DNA of 64,000 nt from UBA4479 sp963974935 (GCA_963974935.1 CAXBEV010000016.1:1-64000), one strand, 5' to 3'; shown: positions 8,080 to 17,153, counted from the stretch's first letter. Program-made: numbers and translations. The notes: generated by a model not told the origin, from the sequence alone.

Positions 8080-9285
8080 TCACATCCGTTTCGGAATAAA
8101 GCTCGTCAGCCAAGTCATTGCCAGAAATCCCAAGCCGCCGACGCCGAACACGGCGGCCAGCGGCAGCACGGTCAAGATCGCCGCCAAAGCGCCCGGCACG
8201 ATCAGCTGCGCCGTTTGGCGATAGGTGGTGAAGACGGCGGTCATTTCATTTCGTTCCAAGGGATGTACGGCGCGCAAAAAAAGCACGTTGCCGGCGCCGT
8301 CAATCACGGTCGCAGCAACGCCTGCTAAAACCAATATGGCGACCGGCAACCAGATCGGTGCGATGTCGCCGCCATAAGACGCGGCGGTGACGGCAATCGA
8401 CAATAAACCGGCAATGCCATAGCCGCTCATCAGCAGCACGCGGGTGCCTTTGCGTTTTGCAATGCGTCCCCACATCGGCATTAATAGCATTGCTGCTGTC
8501 CCAAGCGCCACGGACATGCCGGCAACCCGTTCCGAAAACCCTAAATCTGTGACAAAGATCGGCGTGTAGACAAAGAACATGATCCACCAACTGCTGCGTG
8601 CGAGCGCCAACCCCCACGCGAGGCGTAAGCGCGGCTGCTTAAAGAACTTAGGTAGGAATGTGAGTGGGTTGGGCGGTTGCTTGAACGCTTGTGTCACCGA
8701 AGGGTTTTCGGTTAAGCGCAGAAACCAGAACATGGCTAGAAAGATCGCAGCAAAACTTCCCATCAAGATGAAGGGCGCTATTTGATCAATGCCGTTGGCA
8801 AGTTCGATTCCCGCCCAAGGCCCAATGATGAAGGTCGCGCCCACCATCAACAACCGCTTAGGTTCGAACGCGCCGAGCTCTTGGCGTGGCACATGATCCA
8901 TGACGAATAGGCTCATGGCGATCTCGACGCACGCGGCGGCAACCATTTGGCAGATCAGGCCGACGATCAGGGCTTCCGTATACGGCAGGCTAAAACAGAC
9001 GGCGGCGGCGATATATAAAATAGCGCCCAACGTAATGACGCCGCGACGCCTTAGGTGCCGCATGGCAAACGGCACCAAGAGGCAGGCTGCCAAAGCCGCA
9101 GCGCCGACGAAGAAGTAAACGATACTCACCTCTTTCGCGCCGCCTAACATCCGGTTTGCGATGAGCGGAACGACCGTCATCGGCAACACGCGGCAAAGCG
9201 CTTCGATGGTATAAAGAAACACAAATGCCGGCACCCGCGACTGCTTGGCCGAGGCCATCCATAGGGGGACGAATGTTCGGCGCAT
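8080..9285 (-). CDS. MFS transporter
   Basis: This 401-residue protein has about twelve membrane segments in two six-helix halves and a soluble central loop with LTENPSVTQAFKQPPNPL. Short basic loops such as RHLRRRG, and RIAKRKGTR between helices, are typical of major facilitator transporters. The substrate is not evident; drug or small-metabolite export is common for this length and type. The start ATG 9285 (MRRTFVPLWMAS) is the only good one. It converges with the preceding membrane protein gene and points away from the Lrp-type regulator. Confidence 0.85.
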   Translation of the reverse strand: MRRTFVPLWMASAKQSRVPAFVFLYTIEALCRVLPMTVVPLIANRMLGGAKEVSIVYFFVGAAALAACLLVPFAMRHLRRRGVITLGAILYIAAAVCFSLPYTEALIVGLICQMVAAACVEIAMSLFVMDHVPRQELGAFEPKRLLMVGATFIIGPWAGIELANGIDQIAPFILMGSFAAIFLAMFWFLRLTENPSVTQAFKQPPNPLTFLPKFFKQPRLRLAWGLALARSSWWIMFFVYTPIFVTDLGFSERVAGMSVALGTAAMLLMPMWGRIAKRKGTRVLLMSGYGIAGLLSIAVTAASYGGDIAPIWLPVAILVLAGVAATVIDGAGNVLFLRAVHPLERNEMTAVFTTYRQTAQLIVPGALAAILTVLPLAAVFGVGGLGFLAMTWLTSFIPKRM

Positions 9286-9401
9286 GGTGACAAGCCTTTC
9301 GGGGTATATGCGGTAGCGGTTTAACTAGAATGGTTAGGCACGCACCATTTTATGCTGATCGTCCCTTAAACCAAGTAAAACTAGGGTTACCTGTGCACGC
9401 G

Positions 9402-9866
9402 CTAAATCGGGATGTTGCTGGTATCCTTAACCGTCTCCATGACGGCAAACGAATGCGTCTGCATGACACCCGGTAGCTTGCTGATCTTGTCGCCCAGCAA
9501 TTCGCGGAAATGACTGATGTCGCGGGTCCGCACTTTCAGCATGTAGTCAAATTGCCCTGCGATCATCAGGCAGCTTTCGACTTCGGCGACCTGTTTGATA
9601 GCCTTGTTGAAGGTCTCCAACGAGTTGTCGCTGGTCTGCACCAACGTAACGTGAACCACGGTGACATGGTTCATGCCGACTTTCGATGGATCTACCTCGG
9701 CTCGGTATCCTTTGATCACGCCGGATTTTTCCAACCGCTTTACACGCTCCGAGCAGGGTGTTTTCGTTAAATGCACACGCTCGGCGAGGTCAACAATTGA
9801 TAGTCGACCGTTTTTTTGGAGTTCATCGAGGATGCGGCAGTCAATAGCATCTAATTTCCTGCTCAT
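9402..9866 (-). CDS. Lrp/AsnC-family transcription regulator
   Basis: This 154-residue protein has an N-terminal winged helix-turn-helix (ILDELQKNGRLSIVDLAERV, recognition helix PCSERVKRLEKSGV) and a C-terminal RAM ligand-binding domain (VVHVTLVQ...GQFDYMLKVR...LPGVMQTHSFAVMETVKDT). Lrp/AsnC proteins form octamers and sense amino acids. The start is ATG 9866; the open frame reaches 10055, but that extension covers the promoter region. It is divergent from uspA and the alanine/glycine symporter gene, with a perfect palindrome between them, so it probably controls that operon in response to an amino acid (inference). Confidence 0.9.
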   Translation of the reverse strand: MSRKLDAIDCRILDELQKNGRLSIVDLAERVHLTKTPCSERVKRLEKSGVIKGYRAEVDPSKVGMNHVTVVHVTLVQTSDNSLETFNKAIKQVAEVESCLMIAGQFDYMLKVRTRDISHFRELLGDKISKLPGVMQTHSFAVMETVKDTSNIPI

Positions 9867-9959
9867 GTGGTCTTTTTTCCTATTAATGGCCATAAATAAG
9901 GGCATATACCTAAATATAATTCGAAAAAAGGCCCATATACTAGTCTTTTCGCCTATAAT

Positions 9960-9981
9960 GACATTGTTACGTAACAATGTC
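9960..9981. promoter_or_regulatory. Perfect 22-bp palindrome (candidate operator)
   Basis: The half-site GACATTGTTAC is followed directly by its reverse complement, GTAACAATGTC. It lies midway between the divergent Lrp gene and the uspA-symporter operon. A TATAAT-like box (9954-9959) abuts it, and a second partial copy, CGTTACGT, follows at about 9990. It fits an autoregulatory Lrp-family site; no binding data exist. Confidence 0.6.
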
Positions 9982-10098
9982 ACACTACCCGTTACGTGAT
10001 GCCTGCATCGGCGGTTGGGTCTCGGCTCTCGATGTGTTCTTCGGCGCGGTGACATGAGGCCGTTTTATAACCGAAAAAAATCGGAGGCAGGAAAGGCT

Positions 10099-10536
10099 AT
10101 GACAACGAAACTGTTAGTAGGCCTGGACGGGCATAGTTCGGGTAAGAAAGCGTTGGCGTATGGGAAACAGATGTCGTCAGTGATCGGCGACTGTGAGCTT
10201 TTGATTGTTTATGTAATCGAATGGTCCCCGTACTCGTTTCAAACCGCAGAAGAAAACGCCGAGCGACATAAGCGTCGCGAGGAAGAGATCGCGACGGCAA
10301 TGTCGCGTGTTGTCGACCCAGCGGTCGCTGACTTGAAAGAGGCCGGCATTAAAGCGCGTGGCATCGTTCGTCACGGGAATGTTGCCGACACCTTGGACGC
10401 CGTTGCTGTTGAAGAGAAAGCCAATCAGATCATCGTGTGCAGATCATCCGATGGCAGCTTGGCGAACCGCATTTTCGGCAGCGCAACAGCGACTTTGGTG
10501 ATGAACGCCAGTGTGCCGGTCACGGTCATTGGCTAA
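10099..10536 (+). CDS. Universal stress protein (UspA family)
   Basis: This 145-residue, single UspA-domain protein begins KLLVGLDGHSSGKKALAYG. A C-terminal segment follows with IIVCRSSDGS and FGSATATLVMNASVPVTVI, close to the ATP-binding G-x-GS pattern, so it may bind nucleotide. The start is ATG 10099 with GGAGG-AGGAAAGG-type ribosome binding sequence upstream. The stop is 7 bp before the symporter start, so the two are co-transcribed. UspA proteins paired with membrane carriers are common and are thought to tune them; that role is inferred here. Confidence 0.88.
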   Translation: MTTKLLVGLDGHSSGKKALAYGKQMSSVIGDCELLIVYVIEWSPYSFQTAEENAERHKRREEEIATAMSRVVDPAVADLKEAGIKARGIVRHGNVADTLDAVAVEEKANQIIVCRSSDGSLANRIFGSATATLVMNASVPVTVIG

Positions 10537-10543
10537 AGGGGGG

Positions 10544-12112
10544 ATGAATATGATGAAGCGTTTTAAAAATGCACTTTTGTCGATGTGGCTCGCAGGGGGG
10601 CTCGTTGGGTTGTTGACCAGTCCGGCGATGGCACAAGAAGCCACAAGCCTTGATGCGAAAGTGAACGCAATTTTTGCAACTGCCACAGGCCCCTTCGTGA
10701 GCCTGATTTTTGCACCATTCCCAGGGACGTCTTTTCCTTGGATCGTGATGTGGCTGGTGGTCGCAGCAACCGTGTTCACGCTTTACTTTGGGTTTGTGCA
10801 GTTTCGTTTTTTCAGACACGCAATCCAACTGGTCAAAGGTGACTATTCCAACCCCAAAGATGCGGGCGAGGTCAGTCACTTTCAGGCGCTGGCGACAGCG
10901 CTTTCGGGGACGGTCGGTCTTGGTAACATCGCGGGCGTCGCGGTTGCCGTTGGGATCGGTGGCCCGGGCGCAACATTTTGGATGATTCTTGCCGGCCTCT
11001 TGGGTATGGCATCGAAATTTACCGAATGTACGCTCGGCGTGAAGTACCGGAATGAATACGCAGACGGCACCGTTTCCGGTGGTCCGATGTATTACATGTC
11101 CAAAGGCTTCGCCGAAAAAGGGTTACCGGGCGGCAAGGTGCTTGCCGTGCTGTTCTCGATCTTCTGCATCTTGGGTGCGATTGGCGGCGGCAACATGTTC
11201 CAAGCCAACCAAGCCCATGCGCAGATTGCCGGAATCTTCGGTGACTATCCGGGTTGGATAACCGGCTTGGTGTTTGCAGCCGTTGTGTTTGCCGTCATCG
11301 TCGGCGGTGTGAAGTCCATCGCACGGGTCACGGAAAAGGTCGTGCCGTTCATGGGCATTTTGTATGTCGGTGCGGCGATCATTATCATACTCGTCAACTA
11401 CGACAAAATCGGCTGGGCCTTCGGTCAAATCTTTGAAGGTGCGTTTACGGGTCTCGGCATCGCCGGTGGCTTCGTCGGTGCGTTGATTCAAGGTTTCAAA
11501 CGGGCTGCGTTCTCGAACGAAGCCGGCGTCGGTTCGGCGGCTATCGCACACTCTGCGGTGCGTACCAAAGAGCCGATCACCGAAGGCTTTGTGTCTTTGC
11601 TGGAGCCGCTGATCGACACCGTCGTCATCTGTACGATGACCGCGTTGGTGATCACGATTTCCGGTCAATTGATCGCAGATCCTACAACCGGCAACTACCT
11701 ACTCAATGGCGCGCACATTCAGACCATTGACGGCAACACGGGCGTCGCGTTGACGTCTGCTGCATTCGGTTCAGCAATCAGCTGGTTCCCTTATGTGTTG
11801 GCAGTTGCAGTTGTGTTGTTCGCCTTCTCGACGATGATCTCGTGGTCTTATTATGGCCTCAAAAGCTGGACGTACCTGTTCGGCGAGGGCAAAAAGACCG
11901 AGCTCATCTTTAAGCTGATGTTCTGCGTGTTCATCGTCATCGGCGCCGCGGCCAACCTTGGTCCGGTAATCGACTTCTCGGATGCGGCAATCTTCGCGAT
12001 GGCCGTAGTTAACATCACGGCGCTGTATTTCTTGATGGGCATCGTGAAAAAAGAGCTGCAGTCTTACGGATCGCGTCTTGCGGCTGGTGAGATCAAAAAG
12101 TTCAAACACTAA
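10544..12112 (+). CDS. Sodium:alanine (or glycine) symporter, AGCS family
   Basis: This 522-residue protein has about 10-11 membrane segments and AGCS landmarks: ALSGTVGLGNIAGVAVAVG and GPGATFWMILAGLLGMASKF near residues 120-160, the GGPMYYM stretch, and KRAAFSNEAGVGSAAIAHSA. It imports small neutral amino acids with Na+. The N-terminus looks like a cleavable signal peptide ending SPAMAQEA, a feature seen in some marine members. AAGGGGGG precedes ATG 10544. It is second in the uspA operon and closed by a strong terminator. The neighbouring Lrp regulator supports an amino-acid substrate. Confidence 0.92.
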   Translation: MNMMKRFKNALLSMWLAGGLVGLLTSPAMAQEATSLDAKVNAIFATATGPFVSLIFAPFPGTSFPWIVMWLVVAATVFTLYFGFVQFRFFRHAIQLVKGDYSNPKDAGEVSHFQALATALSGTVGLGNIAGVAVAVGIGGPGATFWMILAGLLGMASKFTECTLGVKYRNEYADGTVSGGPMYYMSKGFAEKGLPGGKVLAVLFSIFCILGAIGGGNMFQANQAHAQIAGIFGDYPGWITGLVFAAVVFAVIVGGVKSIARVTEKVVPFMGILYVGAAIIIILVNYDKIGWAFGQIFEGAFTGLGIAGGFVGALIQGFKRAAFSNEAGVGSAAIAHSAVRTKEPITEGFVSLLEPLIDTVVICTMTALVITISGQLIADPTTGNYLLNGAHIQTIDGNTGVALTSAAFGSAISWFPYVLAVAVVLFAFSTMISWSYYGLKSWTYLFGEGKKTELIFKLMFCVFIVIGAAANLGPVIDFSDAAIFAMAVVNITALYFLMGIVKKELQSYGSRLAAGEIKKFKH

Positions 12113-12133
12113 ACAAACGTGATGTTTAAAATT

Positions 12134-12167
12134 GAGGAGGCACCCGCAAAGGTGCCTCCTCTTTTTT
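12134..12167 (+). terminator. Rho-independent terminator of the uspA-symporter operon
   Basis: Perfect arms GAGGAGGCACC / GGTGCCTCCTC with a 6-base loop, followed by six Ts. It lies 21 bp after the symporter stop codon. Confidence 0.95.
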
Positions 12168-12250
12168 GATGGCTATGTTCTAAAGGTATGGCCCGGTGTG
12201 GATCACGTGCGCTAAGTTAGCGCGGTCACAACAACAGGTCGGTCCGTACC

Positions 12251-14176
12251 ATGGCAAGTCCCGAGGTTGAGTTTGAACGCGCGGTCACAGCTTTCCGTGC
12301 GCGAAAATTTGGGCAAGCGCGTAAACTCATCCGAAAACTTGAACGCCAAGTCGGCCCGCAGCCGCCATTCGTTCATCTGATCGGGTTTATCGAGTTGGAA
12401 AGTGGTGACACGACGCGCGCGGTGGATGCCCTTTCGCAAGCCGCCACAGCGTTTCCGAACGACGCCAATGTGTTCAACGGGCTCGGCATCGCGCACCGCC
12501 GTCTGGGCAATTTTGCGGCAGCGCGTCGTGCATTTGAAAATGCGTTGCGCATAGATTCAACGCACGGACCGTTTTTTCGTAATCTTGGAAATCTGCTTAG
12601 CCAGGCGGGTGAGGTTGAGGCGGCGATCAACGCCTATTGCCAAGCCCTGGAACGCGATCCTGACGATGGGGCAGCGGTGCGCGCGCTCAGCGAAGACTTA
12701 GAACGCAGCGGTGATCGCGCAGCCGCGCTGGGTGTCTTAGAAGATTTTCTGCAACGCCAACGACACGACGTAGAAACGCTGATTTGTTTGACCGCACTGC
12801 AGCTTCGCGCGCTCAATCTGGGCGCTGCCGAAGACGGTTATCGGCGCGCGCTTGATATCGACCCCGGTAATGATGTTGCCGTCGCCGGTTTGATGATTGT
12901 GCGGACCTTGCGAGGCGACGTTGAGGGCGCGCTTGTCGCCGCCCGTGCAGCCGGGTTGGCAGAGCGTGCATCGCCCGCCGCCGGATCAGCCTACGTTTTC
13001 GCCATGAACTATGCACCATGTGCCACGGCAGCCGATGTTCGCAATGCCGCAGAGGCGATCCGCAGCAAACTTAAATTTGATGCGCCGCGGCCTTCGGTGC
13101 ATACGCACGAAGGCCCGCGAAAAATCGGCATTGTATCGAAGAAGTTAGGCTTTCATCCGGTGAACTTTTTCACTAAGCCGCTCATTGCCGCCGCTGATCC
13201 ATCTGCATTGGAATTCCATTTATTTGCGGCCGGCGTATCCGAAGATGCCGCGTCAATGGATATCAAGGCGCATGTGAAATCATGGCATGACATAACCGTT
13301 CTTACGCCCGAAGAACGCGTACAGTATATCCGCGCGCAAAACTTGGATGTGGCAATCAGCCCAAGCGGCCATGAAGAAGGCGATATCCTGGACCTGTTTC
13401 GTCCGCGCTTAGCGCCTGTGCAACTCGCTGGATTTGCCGCCTTCTGCACCACCGGCGTGCGCACTATGGACGGTTATATCGCGGATCGGTTTGAAGTGCC
13501 GCCGGGCGCTGAATCGGGGTTCACTGAAGATGTCATCCGCTTGCCGGATGGCTGCTTTTGTCTGACGCCGGAGCCGATGATGCCGGACTTGGGTGAGCCG
13601 CCTTCGGGGCCGCCGGTGTTCGGTTGCTTTAATAATTTGGCGAAAATATGCAACGCGACGCTGGGGCTTTGGGCGCGTATTTTGGCGGCGTCGAAAGGCG
13701 CGAAGCTGGTGGTGAAAACCTATGCGCTCGCGGATCCGAAATGTTATGAGGATTTCACCCAGCGGGCCTTGCGTGCGGGCATTGACCCAAGCGCACTTAT
13801 TCTTGAAGGGCCGTCACCTCGTACAGAGCTTTTGGAAGGGTATCGACGTATTGATGTGGCCCTCGACCCTTTGGCGTATTCCGGCGGCATGACGTCGTTG
13901 GAAGCGATGTGGATGGGGGTGCCGGTGGTGACGTTGCCGGGTGAGACATTTGCACGTCGCCATACATTCAGCCATCTCATGGTGGCGGGTTTGGATGAGT
14001 ACGTTGCCCAAGACGGCGATGATTACGTCGACATCGCGTGCCGTGTGGCCGCGCAGCACCGGCGCGATCCGACGTCTCGCGTGAAAATCCGTGATGCCAT
14101 GCGCGCGTCGCCGACCAACGATGCCCATGCCTATGCGCAAGGCTTCACCGATGCGCTTCGCGCGTTTATGGCTTAG
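12251..14176 (+). CDS. TPR protein with O-GlcNAc-transferase-like (GT41/SPINDLY) domain
   Basis: In this 641-residue protein, residues 1-270 are tetratricopeptide repeats (for example NVFNGLGIAHRRLGNFAAAR and LGNLLSQAGEVEAAINAYCQ). The C-terminal half matches the GT41 catalytic fold: IGIVSKKLGFHPVNFF, LAGFAAFCTTGVRTMDGYIA, and SGGMTSLEAMWMGVPVVTLPG for the sugar-nucleotide binding part. GT41 enzymes transfer sugars, usually GlcNAc, to Ser/Thr of proteins. Bacterial members often act on surface proteins or have unknown targets. The donor and acceptor cannot be told here. It stands alone with no other glycan genes around. Confidence 0.85.
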   Translation: MASPEVEFERAVTAFRARKFGQARKLIRKLERQVGPQPPFVHLIGFIELESGDTTRAVDALSQAATAFPNDANVFNGLGIAHRRLGNFAAARRAFENALRIDSTHGPFFRNLGNLLSQAGEVEAAINAYCQALERDPDDGAAVRALSEDLERSGDRAAALGVLEDFLQRQRHDVETLICLTALQLRALNLGAAEDGYRRALDIDPGNDVAVAGLMIVRTLRGDVEGALVAARAAGLAERASPAAGSAYVFAMNYAPCATAADVRNAAEAIRSKLKFDAPRPSVHTHEGPRKIGIVSKKLGFHPVNFFTKPLIAAADPSALEFHLFAAGVSEDAASMDIKAHVKSWHDITVLTPEERVQYIRAQNLDVAISPSGHEEGDILDLFRPRLAPVQLAGFAAFCTTGVRTMDGYIADRFEVPPGAESGFTEDVIRLPDGCFCLTPEPMMPDLGEPPSGPPVFGCFNNLAKICNATLGLWARILAASKGAKLVVKTYALADPKCYEDFTQRALRAGIDPSALILEGPSPRTELLEGYRRIDVALDPLAYSGGMTSLEAMWMGVPVVTLPGETFARRHTFSHLMVAGLDEYVAQDGDDYVDIACRVAAQHRRDPTSRVKIRDAMRASPTNDAHAYAQGFTDALRAFMA

Positions 14177-14280
14177 TCTAAAGGCGCACATTCGGGTCTT
14201 TTTGAGCGTCACGTTTGATCTATGCATGCGTGAGCCAGGACGGGTATTTTTAAGGTTTTGTGGTATCCGCCGAAATGAAC

Positions 14281-14640
14281 TTATGTGTTGATTGCGACTT
14301 GAAGCGCCTCAATGAACGCGGTTTCGCTTGCATTCAGTACGTCGAAGTTAAGCGCAACGCCACCGTCTGGTAATCTAGCAACCGTGCCGACGGCTTCGCC
14401 GACCTCGTCGACCACCAACTGCACATGATCGCCGATAGCAAGGGTAAGTGGAACAATGCCTGGCAATTTGACGAACGCGAAATGCGCCCCGGTCAGGGAA
14501 ATGTCTTGTAAAAGACAGCCGATGGCTTGGTCGTCTTTTTTCAAGAACGCGAGTTTGATAAGACCAATGCGCGCCGCGCGCTTCTTTTGATTGGAATCAG
14601 GCGTTGCCATGTCGATGCTCTCCATGCCGAACGTCGTCAA
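14281..14640 (-). CDS. PilZ-domain protein
   Basis: This 119-residue single-domain protein has the PilZ signature DISLTGAHF (D-x-S-x-x-G) at about 46-54, preceded by basic residues in KKRAARIG in place of a perfect RxxxR. A beta-barrel-like tail VGTVARLPDGGVALNFD follows. PilZ domains bind cyclic di-GMP; the imperfect arginine motif leaves binding uncertain. The ATG at 14640 is used; an internal ATG (MATPDSN) is possible. It is unlinked to motility genes here, but a c-di-GMP turnover protein is encoded at 21-23 kb. Confidence 0.75.
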   Translation of the reverse strand: MTTFGMESIDMATPDSNQKKRAARIGLIKLAFLKKDDQAIGCLLQDISLTGAHFAFVKLPGIVPLTLAIGDHVQLVVDEVGEAVGTVARLPDGGVALNFDVLNASETAFIEALQVAINT

Positions 14641-14713
14641 ACGGGATCACCCAATATGGTGCGTTTTCGAGTGGATAGTGGCAAGGGACTCGGTTAAGCG
14701 AGCATCAAAACAT

Positions 14714-14754
14714 CGGGCCGACGCCGCCTGACGATGGCGGGCGGCATCGGCCCG
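14714..14754 (-). terminator. Strong hairpin after the small secreted protein gene
   Basis: Reverse strand: CGGGCCGATGCCGCC pairs with GGCGGCGTCGGCCCG (one G-T pair), with an 11-base loop, followed by ATGTTTTG. It lies 13 bp past the stop of the gene at 14768. Confidence 0.75.
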
Positions 14755-14767
14755 AAAGGGAAGGTGA

Positions 14768-15073
14768 TTAGTCGATGGCCAATTTTCCGCCTTTGATGAC
14801 GGTCACAATTTGCACATTTTCAGCAGCGACGGACTCGGCATCTTCGTCTTTGCCCAGCGACACGATGCACATCGTACAAACGTTGGTGCGAACTTCACCC
14901 GGCGCCAGCGTGATCAGGGTGTCAGTGGTCTCAAGACCGGTCTGGTCTTTCCATACGCTCAGCACGATATCTTGGATCTCGTCATCATTGTTGCGAATAT
15001 CAACGGCGTGTGCCGAGGTCGCAACGAAAGCCATCGCGGCTGCGACAGCAAAGCCCAGCATATGCTTGGACAT
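14768..15073 (-). CDS. Small secreted protein with CTMC motif
   Basis: This 101-residue protein has a signal peptide (MSKHMLGFAVAAAMAFVATS, cut after AHA) and a mature part of about 77 acidic residues. A Cys pair, CTMC, lies at about 67-70 within TNVCTMCIVSLG and could form a disulfide or bind metal. GGAGAAAT precedes the ATG. I do not recognise a family. It is a single gene with its own terminator. Confidence 0.7.
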   Translation of the reverse strand: MSKHMLGFAVAAAMAFVATSAHAVDIRNNDDEIQDIVLSVWKDQTGLETTDTLITLAPGEVRTNVCTMCIVSLGKDEDAESVAAENVQIVTVIKGGKLAID

Positions 15074-15172
15074 CTCAGATTTCTCCGAAAAGAACCGGCA
15101 CCAATGGCCGGAACGAATAGAAATTAGGGTGATTTTTGTCGGCTACAAGAGGTTGCAAAAAATATTTTATTT

Positions 15173-16183
15173 TTATTTTTCTGCAGCAAAGAAGGCGTCG
15201 CCGAATTGGTCTGCGCCCGATGGCAGCGGGGCGCGGGGATCGGATGCCCAGTGTGCGATATCCGTCCAAACGGCTTTAGCCTGCAAGTCGCGAAGCAGCA
15301 TATGATAGCCATCCGAATATACCGCGATTCGCTGCTTTTCGGTCATTCCGGCGGGAAGCCGTTTGATCATCAATCGCGTCGGTCCGGCTTCGATGACCTC
15401 GTCTCGGGCGCCATATAGAATGAGGGCGGGTTTGTTGAGAACGGAGGCCGCCGCCAACGCCGCATCCATCAAATCGACGAGCCCATAGATCGCATCGACC
15501 CGGGTGGCTTTGATCACCAACGGGTCACGCCCAAGGGCGCGCAGCATGTCGTGATTGTCGCTGGGCTCAATGTCCAAGCCGCGCCCGGTCAGGGTCATCC
15601 CCGGCACCGTATGCGCAGCCAGCCACAAAAGGCTGCGCTGGAACCACGGCATCGCATCCCGGCCCCAAACGGCGGGGGCGCTCAAGATGGCACCTTGAAC
15701 CCAAGGCGCGTCGTGGCGTGCCAGCGCCGTCATGGCGATGGCACCGCCCATACTTTCGCCCAGCAGATATAACGGCACGTCCGGATGGCGCGCCCCAATC
15801 GCCTTTGCGATATCCACGGCATCTGCGAGATACCCGTCGAGCGGAAACCAGCGGCCCGGATGCGGTGCGGCGCCGAAGCCGCGCTGGTCATAGGCATAGC
15901 TGGCGATGCCGCGTGCCGCCAGAAACTGTCCTGCGTCCTCAAAAAACCGGCTGTAATCATTGAACCCGTGCAGCGCTACGATCACCGCACGCGGGGTGCC
16001 TTCCGGCATCCATGTGCGATACGGCAGTGCCAAGCCGTCTCGGGTCTTGAAAACATCTTCCGTCAGTGTCGGCGTCGCGTTGATCGGTGTGGGTTCGATG
16101 AATTGCGGCGTCGTACAAGCGCCCAAAAGCAGGGTGCTCAGCAACGCGATCAGCAGGCCGGGTCTAGGCCGCGTTGTCGGCAT
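15173..16183 (-). CDS. Alpha/beta hydrolase lipoprotein (lysophospholipase-like)
   Basis: This 336-residue protein has a lipoprotein signal with lipobox LLGACTT (Cys at about residue 22), so it is probably membrane-anchored on the outside. The hydrolase fold shows the oxyanion region ALHGFNDYS, the nucleophile elbow LGESMGGA, the Asp in LYGARDEV and the His in SDGYHMLL, a full Ser-Asp-His set. It resembles monoacylglycerol lipase/lysophospholipase (PldB-type Serine aminopeptidase S33) proteins. ATG 16183 lies inside the 3' end of the ABC ATPase gene (20-bp overlap), so the two are translated from one transcript. Confidence 0.88.
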   Translation of the reverse strand: MPTTRPRPGLLIALLSTLLLGACTTPQFIEPTPINATPTLTEDVFKTRDGLALPYRTWMPEGTPRAVIVALHGFNDYSRFFEDAGQFLAARGIASYAYDQRGFGAAPHPGRWFPLDGYLADAVDIAKAIGARHPDVPLYLLGESMGGAIAMTALARHDAPWVQGAILSAPAVWGRDAMPWFQRSLLWLAAHTVPGMTLTGRGLDIEPSDNHDMLRALGRDPLVIKATRVDAIYGLVDLMDAALAAASVLNKPALILYGARDEVIEAGPTRLMIKRLPAGMTEKQRIAVYSDGYHMLLRDLQAKAVWTDIAHWASDPRAPLPSGADQFGDAFFAAEK

Positions 16184-17153
16184 GATCCGAAGCCTGCCCA
16201 CCATGCGTTAGGCGGATAAAGATGTCCTCAAGGTCGGAATCCTGGGTCGAAAAATCGTTGACCACCAACCCAGCGCCCTCAATATCCGCTAAGACTTTGC
16301 GGGCCGGTGTTTTTGACGGTGTAAAGCTTACCTTCAGGCAGTCGGGGCGGTTCAGCACCGGATTGTAGGCGGAAAGGGCGGCTGGAATTTTCGTCAGCGG
16401 CTGGCTCAGCGTTACGGTCATGTCTTTGGCATCCAACCTGGACAGCATGACCTCGGTCGGCTCACAGGCGATGATTTCGCCATTGTTGATGATGGCGATC
16501 TCGTCGCACATGGCTTCGGCTTCTTCCAGGTAATGTGTGGTCAGCAAAACCGTGATGCCGTCTTCGTTCATTTTTTTGACGTGCGTCCAAAGCTGACGGC
16601 GCAAATCCACATCGACGCCAGCGGATGGCTCGTCCAGCACCAGTACGGGCGGGCGGTGCACCATGGCTTTGCCGACCAAAAGACGGCGCCGCATGCCACC
16701 CGATAGAGACCGCGTGTACGCTTCGGCTTTATCGGCAAGTCCGATGGCGTCCAACACGGCATCCGTTTGGCGCTCGGCTTTCGGCACCCCGTATAGGCCC
16801 GCCTGTAGATCTAAAAGCTCGCGTGGTGTGAAGAACGGATCGATGTTGAGTTCTTGTGGGACCACGCCGATGGCGCGCCGCGCGTTGCGCATATCGGTGT
16901 CGACGTCGTGACCCCAAATCTTTGCGGTGCCGGACGACTTGTTGACGAGACCCGCCAGAATATTGATCAGCGTCGACTTGCCCGCGCCGTTCGGCCCCAA
17001 CAGCCCGAAAAACGAGCCCCGCCGAATTTTAAGGGACACGTTCTTCAGCGCCTGCTTGGGCGCTTGCTTGTTGGACCCAGCATAGGTCTTAGACACGCCC
17101 TCGATTTCGACGGCGAATTCAGGTTCCGGATTTTGCGCTAAATCGCTCAACAA
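16164..17153 (-). CDS. ABC transporter ATP-binding protein (multidrug/daunorubicin-type)
   Basis: This ATPase of about 329 residues has Walker A GPNGAGKSTL, signature LSGGMRRRLLVGKA, Walker B VLVLDEPSAGVD and the switch His in LLTTHYLEE. A C-terminal extension of about 80 residues follows, as in DrrA/CcmA-like exporters. The frame stays open through the upstream tRNA-Leu, so the true start must be downstream of 17222. A TTG at 17153 with AAGAAGGA in front fits best. No permease gene adjoins it; the downstream gene is an overlapping lipoprotein hydrolase. It may serve a permease encoded elsewhere. Confidence 0.88.
   Translation of the reverse strand: MLSDLAQNPEPEFAVEIEGVSKTYAGSNKQAPKQALKNVSLKIRRGSFFGLLGPNGAGKSTLINILAGLVNKSSGTAKIWGHDVDTDMRNARRAIGVVPQELNIDPFFTPRELLDLQAGLYGVPKAERQTDAVLDAIGLADKAEAYTRSLSGGMRRRLLVGKAMVHRPPVLVLDEPSAGVDVDLRRQLWTHVKKMNEDGITVLLTTHYLEEAEAMCDEIAIINNGEIIACEPTEVMLSRLDAKDMTVTLSQPLTKIPAALSAYNPVLNRPDCLKVSFTPSKTPARKVLADIEGAGLVVNDFSTQDSDLEDIFIRLTHGGQASDHADNAA

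Noticed and set aside
11123..11668. Long open frame opposite the alanine symporter gene
   Set aside because: His/Arg/Asp-rich shadow produced by codon bias in the opposite strand; no ribosome binding site.
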